The translations under genes were made by a program, and so were the position numbers. A stretch of 19,953 bases of DNA from JAPYWM01 sp964489015 (GTDB taxonomy: Bacteria; Bacteroidota; Bacteroidia; SpSt-205). The notes beneath the pieces were generated by a model. It was not told where the DNA came from, made no database searches, and saw nothing but the letters and a program-made list of their open reading frames with translations. The stretch is taken from the NCBI GenBank assembly GCA_964489015.1, contig CAZAXD010000032.1:1-19953 (forward strand), given 5' to 3'. Positions 7,143 through 15,137 of this stretch are shown here, piece by piece; position 1 is the stretch's first letter; each line of letters starts with the position of its first letter.

Positions 7143-9746
7143 ATGCAGCGGTGGCTCCTGTTTCTCATGACCGTGCTGCTAGCCGGCTGCGGCGCAGAAC
7201 GGCAAAATTTTATTGCGCGCAACTACCACACATTCGTTTCCTACTTCAATGGCTATTACCATGCCGAGCAGCGCTTCCGCCTCGCTCAGCAGGATATCGA
7301 GCTCAAGACACCGGATCCCGTTGATTCCTTCATCCGCGTCTTTCCGCTCATCGAACCGAACATCGCTCGCGAGCAGTACGGCCGGCTCGAAGAAGCCACT
7401 AAAAAGAGCGAGGTCATCATCTTCCGGCACAAAAATGGCCGATACATCGATGATTGCCGCACCCTCATCGGCCAGTGCTGGGTCCTGCGCAGCAACCTGC
7501 CTTCCGCCCAACAAAATTTTACTTACGTGCTGAATGCATTCCCCCAAACGCCCCTGCGCGCCAAGCTCTACTGGTGGGAAGCCTATGCCGCCTTGCAAGA
7601 TGACAACCCCTATCGAGCCGAAACCCGCCTCACCGACCTCCTCGCGCTACCTCTTAAGCAAATCCCCAAAAAGCTCAAGCCGCAGGCCGATGCGCTCCTG
7701 GCCCAAGCACTCATTGCTAAGCGCGAACCCCATCTAGCGCTGCCCTTTCTAGAACGCAGTGCCGCTAAGCTGGACACCCGCCTAAGACGCGCTAGGGCTT
7801 ATTACCTACTTGGTCAGCTATATCTACACCAAAATAAACCTGATAAAGCCCTATCCGCTTTTCACAAGGTCGTGCGCCTAAATCCCACTAATCAACTCAC
7901 CTTTCAAGCGCAGCTTCAAAAAAGCCTGATCCTAGGAGCCCAAAATCCACGCTTCCTCCGCTGGCTAGAACGCATGGCCCGCCAGACCCGCTACGAAGAT
8001 TTCCGAGATCAAATTTATTACCGCTTGGGTCAAATCGCTGCTGACAATAGAAACTACGATGCCGCGCTAGCTTACTACAAAAAAGCAGGGAGCAGCGGAA
8101 ACTCACCCGCTCGCGCATTAGCCCATTACGAGGCTGGCAATCTGTACTTCCTTCATTACCAGGATTTGGCAGCGGCTCAAAAACACTATGACTCCGCCGC
8201 TAAGCTTATCCCAGACAAGCACCCCAAAGCCGTAGAAATCAAAGCCCTGCAGACCCGCTTTAGCGAGTATGCTCGCCTCAGGAGTGACCTCGCCCGACAA
8301 GACAGCGTCCTGCGCCTGGCCGAGCTATCACCCGAAGCCCAAGAGCAAGTCATCGAAGCCTATATCCAAGCCGAAGTTAGCCGGCGGGCCGCCGAAAAGG
8401 CAAAAGCGGCAACCAGTGCCACTCCCAACCAGCCCACCAATCCCTTTTTGCAGCAGACCACCGGCAGCAGTGGCGGCGGCTTCTACTTCGATAACCCGGT
8501 CCTAGTCAATCAAGGAAAGCAAGAATTTATACGACTATGGGGCGAGCGGGCCAATGAAGACCATTGGCGCCGTAGCCAAAAAGATCTACAACTCTCTAGC
8601 ACCGCCGGCACGACCCCCAAAAGCAAGACCTCTCAGAACGACTCCACTCACATAGACTGGCCCGATGACCCTGCCCAGCTCACCCCTCAGAAACTTCGTG
8701 AACTTAAAAAGCGTCTCGCCGCTACCATCCCCAGAAGTGCAGAAGCCAAGCGAAACCTGGAAGACTCGCTTATTACCACCGCTCTGTCGCTAGCTCAGCT
8801 CTATCAGGAGGCTTTTCAACGGCCAGACTCTGCGAATAGCACCTATACCTGGCTCCGGCGGCGATTACCCCATCGCGACGCCGCCCAGATCCCCGCCTTA
8901 TATGGCTTATACGTCGTTCACCTAGGCACCCCAGAAGCTACCTCTTACAAAAATGAACTTCTTCAGAAGTACCCGGACTCCGAATACGCGCAGCGCCTCC
9001 GAGGTAAAAACCGCTTTGCCAGCATCTCCTCAGTCGAGGACATCCATGCTGCGCTCCTGGAAGCCTACAGCCAAGATGAGTATGAGCGGGTGATCGGCTT
9101 TGGCCTAGCCACCCAGGCACGCTGGGAAGGGCAACCCACAGAGCCAGCTATCCGTTACCTCATCGCCGCGGCTTATGTACATCAGCAAAATGCGCAGGCT
9201 GCAATTCCTCATCTGCAAACAATCATTAAGAACTTCCCCCAGGCTACCTGCACTCCCCTTGCCCAGAAGCTCCTGAGCCGTCTCGAAAAAGGCCAAACCC
9301 AGATCGTCGCCGAATCAGCCCCAGGCCCCTCAGCGCCACCTACCTCCCCTACAACCCAAGCCCCCGCCTTTAACCTCGAGGCTCGCACCGGTGAGCCTAT
9401 TCTCGTTGTCCTCCTCGTGCCCAAAGACAAAACCAATAGCGAAGAGCTCAAACAGCACCTAGCCCGCATGAACCAGAGTGCTTTCGCAGATAGTAAACTC
9501 AATCTCGTGGTCTTTCTATACAACCAGACGCACCACCTCGGCTATATCGCCCAATTTGGGGATTACAAAGCCGCACATGCTTACTTAGATGTCCTGCAGG
9601 CTCAGGCCTGGTTTACGCAGCTTGGCCTCAAGGTGCCCTTCGATGCCTTCCCTATTTCTCAGTCCAATTTCCGGATTGCTTTTACGCAAAAGCGCATGCA
9701 GGACTATGCGGCGTTTTACGCCCAAAATCCGCCGCGCATGCGCTAA
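7143..9746 (+). CDS. porW: TPR lipoprotein of the type IX secretion system (PorW/SprE-like)
   Basis: The 867-residue product has a lipoprotein signal with lipobox LLAGC (Cys16). Just after it comes an NYHTFVSYFNGYYHAEQRF segment typical of the PorW/SprE family, whose members also have an N-x-YH...YN-Y-N pattern and a length near 870. The middle is rich in helical TPR-like repeats, for example AYYLLGQLYLHQNKPDKALS. The C-terminal ~118 residues (from about 750) form the family's conserved end domain, with FPISQSNFRIAF near the terminus. Family knowledge: PorW/SprE is needed for T9SS secretion and gliding and is thought to link the inner-membrane motor to the outer-membrane translocon. This fits the T9SS cargo genes in the same window. 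coaD follows after 9 bp. The symbol is assigned by motif and length, without an alignment. Confidence 0.82.
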   Translation: MQRWLLFLMTVLLAGCGAERQNFIARNYHTFVSYFNGYYHAEQRFRLAQQDIELKTPDPVDSFIRVFPLIEPNIAREQYGRLEEATKKSEVIIFRHKNGRYIDDCRTLIGQCWVLRSNLPSAQQNFTYVLNAFPQTPLRAKLYWWEAYAALQDDNPYRAETRLTDLLALPLKQIPKKLKPQADALLAQALIAKREPHLALPFLERSAAKLDTRLRRARAYYLLGQLYLHQNKPDKALSAFHKVVRLNPTNQLTFQAQLQKSLILGAQNPRFLRWLERMARQTRYEDFRDQIYYRLGQIAADNRNYDAALAYYKKAGSSGNSPARALAHYEAGNLYFLHYQDLAAAQKHYDSAAKLIPDKHPKAVEIKALQTRFSEYARLRSDLARQDSVLRLAELSPEAQEQVIEAYIQAEVSRRAAEKAKAATSATPNQPTNPFLQQTTGSSGGGFYFDNPVLVNQGKQEFIRLWGERANEDHWRRSQKDLQLSSTAGTTPKSKTSQNDSTHIDWPDDPAQLTPQKLRELKKRLAATIPRSAEAKRNLEDSLITTALSLAQLYQEAFQRPDSANSTYTWLRRRLPHRDAAQIPALYGLYVVHLGTPEATSYKNELLQKYPDSEYAQRLRGKNRFASISSVEDIHAALLEAYSQDEYERVIGFGLATQARWEGQPTEPAIRYLIAAAYVHQQNAQAAIPHLQTIIKNFPQATCTPLAQKLLSRLEKGQTQIVAESAPGPSAPPTSPTTQAPAFNLEARTGEPILVVLLVPKDKTNSEELKQHLARMNQSAFADSKLNLVVFLYNQTHHLGYIAQFGDYKAAHAYLDVLQAQAWFTQLGLKVPFDAFPISQSNFRIAFTQKRMQDYAAFYAQNPPRMR

Positions 9747-9751
9747 CTTCG
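9744..9751 (+). promoter_or_regulatory. Degenerate -7 box of coaD overlapping the upstream stop codon
   Basis: TAACTTCG matches TAnnTTTG with one mismatch and lies exactly 4 nt before the coaD ATG. Its first three bases are the TAA stop of the upstream lipoprotein gene. It could let coaD be transcribed alone as well as by read-through. Confidence 0.4.
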
Positions 9752-9755
9752 ATAA

Positions 9756-10250
9756 ATGCGGCGGGCTTTATTTCCAGGCAGCTTTGACCCGATTACCTTG
9801 GGGCATATCGAAATTATTCAGCGGGGCCTGGGGCTTTTTGATGAGATCGTGGTTGGACTTGGGCTTAATACTAGTAAGCAGCCCATGTTTAGCCCTGAAG
9901 ACCGCCTGCGCTGGATTCAGGAAGCTTTCGCGCACGAACCGCGCGTGATCGTACGCCCTTATACGAGTCTAACGGTGCTCTTTGCGCGCGAGGTAGGGGC
10001 GCGCTTCATCCTGCGGGGACTGCGGTCTGCCCCCGATTACGAGTACGAGCGTAACATCGACCTGCTCAATAAGCAGCTTGACCCCTCCATTGAGACGTTT
10101 TACCTCCTAAGTAGCCCCGAAACCTCCTTTGTCTCCTCAACGCTGGTTCGAGAGGTGATTCGGTTTCACGGCCATCTCGAGGGGCTTTTGCCAGAACACA
10201 TTATTAGAGACATCTACCGCCTCTATCCAGGTGGCCGGCCCGTTACCTAA
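9756..10250 (+). CDS. coaD: Pantetheine-phosphate adenylyltransferase (CoaD)
   Basis: This 164-residue enzyme transfers AMP from ATP to 4'-phosphopantetheine to make dephospho-CoA, the penultimate step of coenzyme A synthesis. The nucleotidyltransferase signature is at the N-terminus, GSFDPITLGH at residues 8-17, with the (T/H)xGH motif as TLGH (14-17). The RGLR loop (87-90) and SSTLVRE (127-133) match the conserved PPAT sites. The length is standard for bacterial CoaD. The protein is cytosolic. The start ATG 9756 fits the family N-terminus closely. It is 9 bp downstream of the T9SS lipoprotein gene, with no clear ribosome-binding site but with a degenerate -7 box across the upstream stop. 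Confidence 0.97.
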   Translation: MRRALFPGSFDPITLGHIEIIQRGLGLFDEIVVGLGLNTSKQPMFSPEDRLRWIQEAFAHEPRVIVRPYTSLTVLFAREVGARFILRGLRSAPDYEYERNIDLLNKQLDPSIETFYLLSSPETSFVSSTLVREVIRFHGHLEGLLPEHIIRDIYRLYPGGRPVT

Positions 10251-10252
10251 AT

Positions 10253-10282
10253 TTTGCATAAGCAAGTTTTTTAGTAAATTTG
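10253..10282 (+). promoter_or_regulatory. Bacteroidota-type promoter with both -33 and -7 elements
   Basis: TTTG at 10253-10256, an 18-nt spacer, and TAAATTTG at 10275-10282 match the Bacteroidota vegetative promoter consensus (TTTG, about 19 nt, TAnnTTTG). ATG 10287 follows only 4 nt after the -7 box, so the mRNA should be leaderless or nearly so. This is the most complete promoter in the window and should drive the two secreted-protein genes downstream. Confidence 0.75.
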
Positions 10283-10286
10283 TGCT

Positions 10287-10682
10287 ATGCGCCACTTAGT
10301 GAGCCTTCTTTTCTCTCTTGGCTGGGCTTACGGGCAGGCGCTGCCGCCCAATTTGCTGCGCTACTACAGCACGGCTGATATGGAAGAAGTGCGGACCAAA
10401 ACGCCCCAGAAGTATTTAGCGCTCCTGTATGAATTTACTGACAGCTACGAGGTGGTGGGGGCACCGCCAGAGGCCACGTCATCGGACATTGCGCGGGTAA
10501 AAGCCGAGTTTGATCCGCGAGCCTTTGAGCGGCCCATGCACGAAAGCTTGGAAATCACCATAGGCCCCTACCGCATCCGCCTCAAAAGCATGGAGGAAAT
10601 GCTGGCTGACCTACGAGCCCGCTATCCGGAGTACGACTGGACCCCTCGTTCTCGTCAAACCCCCACCCAAAAGGTGCAGTAG
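10287..10682 (+). CDS. Small secreted protein of unknown function
   Basis: The 131-residue product starts with a Sec signal peptide (MRHLVSLLFSLGWAYG, then Q), so export to the periplasm or beyond is likely. The mature part is about 115 residues, hydrophilic and probably alpha/beta, with acidic helices (MEEVRTKTPQKYLALLYEF; MEEMLADLRARYPEY) around a short strand segment, LEITIGPYRIRL. It has no cysteines, no lipobox and no T9SS sorting domain. I do not recognise the family. It has its own strong promoter and is followed after 2 bp by the gene for a cysteine-rich CUB-domain protein. The pair is almost certainly co-transcribed and may act together on the cell surface, which is inference. Confidence 0.8.
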   Translation: MRHLVSLLFSLGWAYGQALPPNLLRYYSTADMEEVRTKTPQKYLALLYEFTDSYEVVGAPPEATSSDIARVKAEFDPRAFERPMHESLEITIGPYRIRLKSMEEMLADLRARYPEYDWTPRSRQTPTQKVQ

Positions 10683-10684
10683 CT

Positions 10685-12220
10685 ATGAGACTCCGTTGGA
10701 TCCTTGTAGGACTTATGTGGGCCCAGTCTTGGAACCACCCCACCACGGGTCAGCAGAATACCTACAGCGGCGGCTGCCAAGTGCATACCTGCTCCGGGAA
10801 TTACTACGACAATGGAGGCCCTACAGGAAACTATGCAAATAACGTTAACTGGATTTACTGGACCTTTTGCCCCAATAACAGCACCCAGTGTCTGCGGGTG
10901 ACCTTTTCATCGTTTAATGTCGAAAGCGGTTGTGGTTATTGTTCATTTAACCCATGCTGCTACGACATCCTCCTTATCCAGAACGGCCCAGCGCAAAACG
11001 GGCCTATCCTCTGGCAGGGGTGTGGCACGAGCTCGCCCGGTACCTTTACGTCCTCTGACCCTAGCGGTTGCCTGACGTTTCGCTTCTGCTCAGATGGAAG
11101 CGTTACGCGATCCGGCTGGGCAGCTTCATTTAGCTGTGTCACCTGTTCTGGTCGCCAGCCGGCCGCCAATAGCGACTGTCAGAGCGCTACCCCTATCTGT
11201 AGCAGTAATAGCTTCACCGATTATAGCTATGGTCCTGGCGCGACCCCTCAGTGCGGCGGCTGCATCACTAACGAGAACTACACAAACTTTTACATCTTCC
11301 AGCCCCAAGGCACCAGTGGAAACATCCTACTCTCAATCTGTCCTACGAATGGAACAGACGACTATGATTTTGCCATCTGGGGGCCTTTTAGTACAAATAA
11401 CCTAAGTACGCTATGTGGCAGCTTAGGCACGCCTGTACGCTGCAGCTATGCCATGTATCCCCGCAGCTTCGGCTGTGGTGCCACTGTTTCCTGCACTGGG
11501 CTGTATAGCGGCGCCAATGACGTCAGTGAAGATGTCTGCGGCGATGGGCGAGTCAGGCCGCTCTACGTCACAGCGGGCAGCTACTACATCTTGATGGTTA
11601 ATGGCTGGACAGCTGGCGCACAGGGGTATCAGCTTACGTGGACCTTGCCAGGGGGCATGAGCCTCAACTGCACGCCACTTAGTCAGCCAATTACCCGCTT
11701 CTCGGCTCAGCCGATGCAAGGGCGGGGGGTCTTTTTATCATGGGACGTAGATCCGGCCCGCTTGCCCCATGGCGTTCGGCTAGTGGGTTACGGCATTGAA
11801 CGCAGCGTTGACGAGGGCAAAACCTGGGTTACGATTGGCCAAGTACCAGCGGAATTGACCTCATTTACGGATCCGGCTCCCGTCCTTGGCACCAATGGCT
11901 ACCGCCTCCGCTACCAGTACGAGGACGGCTCGCATGAAGTGTACATCAAACCCGCCTGGATTGAGTGGCAAAGCGAATACGGTACGCCTTTCCGGGCCTG
12001 GTGGCGCAGCGACCTCGAGGCACTGCATGTAGAGATCTTTGACCATGGCCTAGGCCGGCAGTTGGAGGTTTATACCGTTGATGGCCGTCTCATTAAGACA
12101 GTGCCCTTCGAACCGACGCCGTTTTTATCGTCTGTGGGAATTCCTGACCTAGCGGCTGGTACGTATCTCGTGCGTTACAACGGACTTACGCAGGCGGTGG
12201 CGGTGCCTGCCCGACCATAA
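10685..12220 (+). CDS. Secreted cysteine-rich CUB-domain protein, possible T9SS cargo
   Basis: The 511-residue product begins with a short signal peptide (MRLRWILVGLMWA, then Q). Residues ~31-151 look like a CUB domain (repeated aromatic strands, CCYDILLIQNG, final SGWAASFSC). Residues ~165-325 form a second Cys-rich domain with DDYDFAIWGPF, a pattern common in secreted Bacteroidota proteins. Residues ~337-425 look like a fibronectin type III fold, with GYGIERSVDEGKTWVTIG. The last ~65 residues (LEVYTVDGRLIKTV, then LAAGTYLVRYNG) resemble the second half of a type A T9SS sorting domain but lack YPNP. All 24 cysteines lie in the first ~330 residues, which suggests heavy disulfide bonding outside the cytoplasm. 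Function is unknown; binding of protein or glycan is plausible. It is translated 2 bp after the small secreted protein gene and ends 2 bp from the convergent argS stop. Confidence 0.82.
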   Translation: MRLRWILVGLMWAQSWNHPTTGQQNTYSGGCQVHTCSGNYYDNGGPTGNYANNVNWIYWTFCPNNSTQCLRVTFSSFNVESGCGYCSFNPCCYDILLIQNGPAQNGPILWQGCGTSSPGTFTSSDPSGCLTFRFCSDGSVTRSGWAASFSCVTCSGRQPAANSDCQSATPICSSNSFTDYSYGPGATPQCGGCITNENYTNFYIFQPQGTSGNILLSICPTNGTDDYDFAIWGPFSTNNLSTLCGSLGTPVRCSYAMYPRSFGCGATVSCTGLYSGANDVSEDVCGDGRVRPLYVTAGSYYILMVNGWTAGAQGYQLTWTLPGGMSLNCTPLSQPITRFSAQPMQGRGVFLSWDVDPARLPHGVRLVGYGIERSVDEGKTWVTIGQVPAELTSFTDPAPVLGTNGYRLRYQYEDGSHEVYIKPAWIEWQSEYGTPFRAWWRSDLEALHVEIFDHGLGRQLEVYTVDGRLIKTVPFEPTPFLSSVGIPDLAAGTYLVRYNGLTQAVAVPARP

Positions 12221-12222
12221 GG

Positions 12223-13986
12223 CTACATCTGTTCAACCACCGGAATACACAGCGCTTCCAGCACAGCACAGATGGCAATCTCATAGGTCTCACTGAGGGC
12301 CAGGCGGAAGTTCCGTAGGTCTTCCGTTTCTGCTTTTAGGACGGGGATCTGCTGATAAAATTCGTTATAGCGCTGCGTAAGCTCATAACCGTAATGCGCC
12401 AAGGTGCTGGGGTCATACCGGAGCGCCGCCCCCTCTAGATAAGCTGGCAAAGCATACAAGTAGGTGAGTAGGGCTCGTTCGGCGGGTAAAAGCGTAGCGG
12501 GCACCGTCACCGCAGGCGGCGCTTCGTAGCCGAGTTCCAGGGCCTTTTGGCGAAGGCGCAGGGCCCGTACATAGCCATACTGCAGAAACGGCCCCGTAAG
12601 GCCCTGAAGCTCAATCGAAGCTTGAGGATCAAAGACGATATTTTTGACCGGCTCGACCCTCAGCAAGTAAAAGCGAATAGCGGCCTGACCGATGCCCTCT
12701 GCGATCACTTCTCGCTCCTCGGCCGGGATATTCTCCTCCAGAAGCTCGAGCGCTCGAGCTTTCATTTCGTCTAGCAAGTCATCGGCATCGACGACGGTGC
12801 CCTCGCGGGTCTTCATGCGGCCCGTGGGCAGCTCCACCATGCCGTAGGAAAGGTGATAAATCGCTTCGGCATAAGGCCTTCCCAAGCGCTTCAGGAGCGC
12901 AATCAACACCCGCATGTGGTGATCTTGCTCATTGCCTATCACATAGACCGAACGCGTGAGCATCGGATAGTCGTGAAGCTTGAGGTCAGCGGTGCCCAGG
13001 TCCTGCGTAATGTAGAGAGAGGTGCCATCCCGTCGCAGAAGGGCTTTACGGCCGAGGCCCAAGTCTGAAAGGTCGGCCCACACGGCCCCGTCTTCCGAAC
13101 GGTAAAAAATGCCCTTAGCCAGCCCCTCTTCCACGACAGCTTTGCCAAGCTGGTAGGTCTCTGACTCGTAATACACCTTGTCAAAGCGGACCCCTAGCCG
13201 GGCAAAGGTCTGGTCAAAGCCCTCATAGACCCAGCTATTCATGGTCTGCCACAAACGGCGCACGTCGGGGTCGTTCTCTTCCCAGCGCTGGAGGAGCGCC
13301 TGCGCCTCAACAAAGAGCGGCGCCTGAACAAGGGCCTCCTCTGGAGGCAAACCTTGGCGAGCTAGCGCATCGACCTGAGCCTTGTAGGCCTTCTCAAAAG
13401 CGACATAACAGTCCCCCACGAAGTGATCGCCCTTTTTGCTGGCGGTTTGCGGCGTGGCTGGACTAAAAAAGTGCTGCCAACCAAGCATCGACTTAGAGAT
13501 GTGAATACCCCGGTCATTGACGAGATTGACGCGGATCACCTTAGCACCAAGCCGCTCCCACAACGCGCTAACGGCCTGACCTAGGGCTAGATTGCGCAGA
13601 TGTCCTAGGTGCAACGGTTTATTGGTATTAGGGGAGGGGTATTCGAACAGGATGGTTTCTGCGCAGCCTAGGCGCAGGTGCGTATATCCCATCTCGGGGC
13701 TACGACGCGCTTCCGATAGAAAGGCCGCCCAGAAATCAGGGGTCAGGTGTACATTCAGAAAGCCTTTGATTAGCTCATGTGCTACCACTACGCTGCTTAG
13801 GGGGGCTAAGACTGCTTCCGTAAGCGCCGCCGTATTCCCTCGAAAGACTTTGAGAAGCGGAAATACTTGAAGGGTGAGGTCCCCGGCCTGATTAGGCGGC
13901 GTAAGGGCAACCTTGGGGAAGGGATCAAGGCCAGCAGCCTCCCAACTTCCCTCCCACGAACGTATCAAATCTTGCCAAAAAGGCAT
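12223..13986 (-). CDS. argS: Arginine--tRNA ligase
   Basis: This class I aminoacyl-tRNA synthetase charges tRNA-Arg with arginine using ATP. From ATG 13986 it has 587 residues, a usual length. The HIGH-type motif is HLGH at 126-129 within EYPSPNTNKPLHLGHLRN, typical of ArgS. The KMSKS region has the ArgS-style form GRMKTREGTVVDADDLLDEM. A C-terminal DALR-type anticodon-binding domain follows (FLQYGYVRALRLRQKALELG onward). The frame is open 50 codons further upstream to 14136, but that stretch lies inside queA and does not resemble ArgS; ATG 13986 has an exact -7 box 3 nt upstream. The gene diverges from queA and converges on the CUB-protein gene. Confidence 0.97.
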   Translation of the reverse strand: MPFWQDLIRSWEGSWEAAGLDPFPKVALTPPNQAGDLTLQVFPLLKVFRGNTAALTEAVLAPLSSVVVAHELIKGFLNVHLTPDFWAAFLSEARRSPEMGYTHLRLGCAETILFEYPSPNTNKPLHLGHLRNLALGQAVSALWERLGAKVIRVNLVNDRGIHISKSMLGWQHFFSPATPQTASKKGDHFVGDCYVAFEKAYKAQVDALARQGLPPEEALVQAPLFVEAQALLQRWEENDPDVRRLWQTMNSWVYEGFDQTFARLGVRFDKVYYESETYQLGKAVVEEGLAKGIFYRSEDGAVWADLSDLGLGRKALLRRDGTSLYITQDLGTADLKLHDYPMLTRSVYVIGNEQDHHMRVLIALLKRLGRPYAEAIYHLSYGMVELPTGRMKTREGTVVDADDLLDEMKARALELLEENIPAEEREVIAEGIGQAAIRFYLLRVEPVKNIVFDPQASIELQGLTGPFLQYGYVRALRLRQKALELGYEAPPAVTVPATLLPAERALLTYLYALPAYLEGAALRYDPSTLAHYGYELTQRYNEFYQQIPVLKAETEDLRNFRLALSETYEIAICAVLEALCIPVVEQM

Positions 13987-13989
13987 GCC

Positions 13990-13997
13990 CAAAGTTA
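13990..13997 (-). promoter_or_regulatory. -7 box of argS
   Basis: The minus strand reads TAACTTTG, an exact TAnnTTTG, 3 nt before the argS ATG 13986. A leaderless transcript is predicted. The -33 region would lie inside the queA coding sequence and shows no TTTG. Confidence 0.6.
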
Positions 13998-14000
13998 GGC

Positions 14001-14008
14001 TAACTTTG
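14001..14008 (+). promoter_or_regulatory. -7 box of queA
   Basis: TAACTTTG lies 4 nt before the queA GTG 14013. Its -33 region would lie inside argS; only a poor CTTG at 13971-13974 is seen, at too long a spacing. A leaderless transcript is predicted for the queA run of genes. Confidence 0.6.
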
Positions 14009-14012
14009 GGGA

Positions 14013-15137
14013 GTGCTGTGGCAGTATGACTTACCACCGGACCGGATCGCGCAGTATCCAGTAGAGCCCCGTCATCAGGCTCGGCTACTAGTTTACCAGC
14101 CCGGTGAGGCGAGCCGGGAAGCAACCTTCTTAGCACTAGACGAGTTTCTGCCAGCCGGCTCGCTCCTAATCTACAATGATAGCCGCGTTATTCCCGCCCG
14201 ACTAATTCAGGATAAAAGGGAGTTACTCCTGACTGAGCCACTTCAGGGCAGCTGGGAGGGGGGTAGTGGGCAATGGTGGCGCGGCTTTTATCGGCCGGGG
14301 CGCTTCTGGCGCAAAGACGGGCAGCTCACTTGGATCCATCCCGAAGCCCGTCTCACGGTAAGAGCCCAAAGTCAGGGCACGGATCTAGCCTTTTACCTAA
14401 CCTGGGAGCCGGCGGAGTGGCCCCTCCTCCAAGTGCTAGAGCGCTTTGGGGCCGTGCCACTACCACCTTATCTGGGCCGCAGCGCAGAAGCTATCGATCG
14501 AGAGCGCTACCAAACGATTTATGCACAAGCGCCAGGGTCCGTAGCCGCGCCTACCGCTGGCCTACACTTTACAGAAGCGGTCTTTGAACGTCTCCGAAAG
14601 AAAGATATCACTTGGCTGCCCCTTACGCTTCATGTCGGGGCTGGCACTTTCCAGCCTATCCAGACCGAAGACCCCTGGGCACATCCCATTCACGCGGAAG
14701 TTTTCCAGGTATCTGCTCAGAACTTGGCTGCCCTCCAAGGAGGTAGGCAACCTATTATAGCCGTAGGCACCACGAGCCTGCGTGTGCTAGAGTCGCTTTA
14801 TTGGCTAGGTGTGCATTATGCCCAACAGGGCGAAATTCTGCCGGAACTGCCCCCCTTCCCCTGGCGTGAGATAGAAAAACCCCCGCCCGTCTCAGAAGCC
14901 CTAAGTGCCTTACCGAGGCAGGACCTATGGGGTCGTACCCGCCTTTACATTTTGCCGGGCTATCCCTTTCAGCTCGTTAGTGGCCTGATAACAAACTTTC
15001 ATCAGCCGGGCAGCACCCTGATAGGGCTTGTCCAGGCCTTTATCGGGGAAGCCGGCATAGAAGCTGTCTACCGCTATGCCCTTGAACATGGGTTCCGATT
15101 TTTGAGTTACGGCGATACTTCTCTTTTATGGCGATAA
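14013..15137 (+). CDS. queA: S-adenosylmethionine:tRNA ribosyltransferase-isomerase (QueA)
   Basis: QueA transfers the ribosyl part of SAM to 7-aminomethyl-7-deazaguanine in tRNA, giving epoxyqueuosine, a late step of queuosine synthesis. The 374-residue product has the family landmarks: an N-terminal YDLPPDRIAQYPVEPR, NDSRVIPARL at 55-64, APTAGLHFTE, LHVGAGTFQPI and NFHQPGSTLIGL. The length is slightly over that of common homologues (about 340-350). GTG 14013 is chosen because the family motif begins at once after it and a -7 box lies 4 nt upstream. Queuosine modifies tRNAs for Tyr, His, Asn and Asp, not the Arg tRNAs charged by the divergent argS, so the shared promoter need not mean a shared step. 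Its last 10 bp overlap the dihydroorotase gene. Confidence 0.96.
   Translation: MLWQYDLPPDRIAQYPVEPRHQARLLVYQPGEASREATFLALDEFLPAGSLLIYNDSRVIPARLIQDKRELLLTEPLQGSWEGGSGQWWRGFYRPGRFWRKDGQLTWIHPEARLTVRAQSQGTDLAFYLTWEPAEWPLLQVLERFGAVPLPPYLGRSAEAIDRERYQTIYAQAPGSVAAPTAGLHFTEAVFERLRKKDITWLPLTLHVGAGTFQPIQTEDPWAHPIHAEVFQVSAQNLAALQGGRQPIIAVGTTSLRVLESLYWLGVHYAQQGEILPELPPFPWREIEKPPPVSEALSALPRQDLWGRTRLYILPGYPFQLVSGLITNFHQPGSTLIGLVQAFIGEAGIEAVYRYALEHGFRFLSYGDTSLLWR

Larger units (their letters stand above)
13988..14010. repeat. Perfect inverted repeat that forms the argS/queA divergent promoter
   Basis: CCCAAAGTTA, a 3-nt GGC centre, and TAACTTTGGG form a perfect 10-bp inverted repeat. It fills nearly all of the 26-bp gap between the two start codons. 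Each arm carries an exact TAACTTTG on the strand that reads outward to its gene, so the repeat can be explained as two back-to-back -7 boxes. It could also be a hairpin or an operator shared by both genes. Confidence 0.85.

Noticed and set aside
13987..14136. 50-residue N-terminal extension of ArgS
   Set aside because: It overlaps queA, lacks ArgS similarity and bypasses the promoter-like palindrome; ATG 13986 is the natural start.
15116..15127. Possible -7 box (TACTTCTC) 4 nt before the dihydroorotase ATG
   Set aside because: Two of six fixed positions mismatch, and overlap with queA already explains expression.
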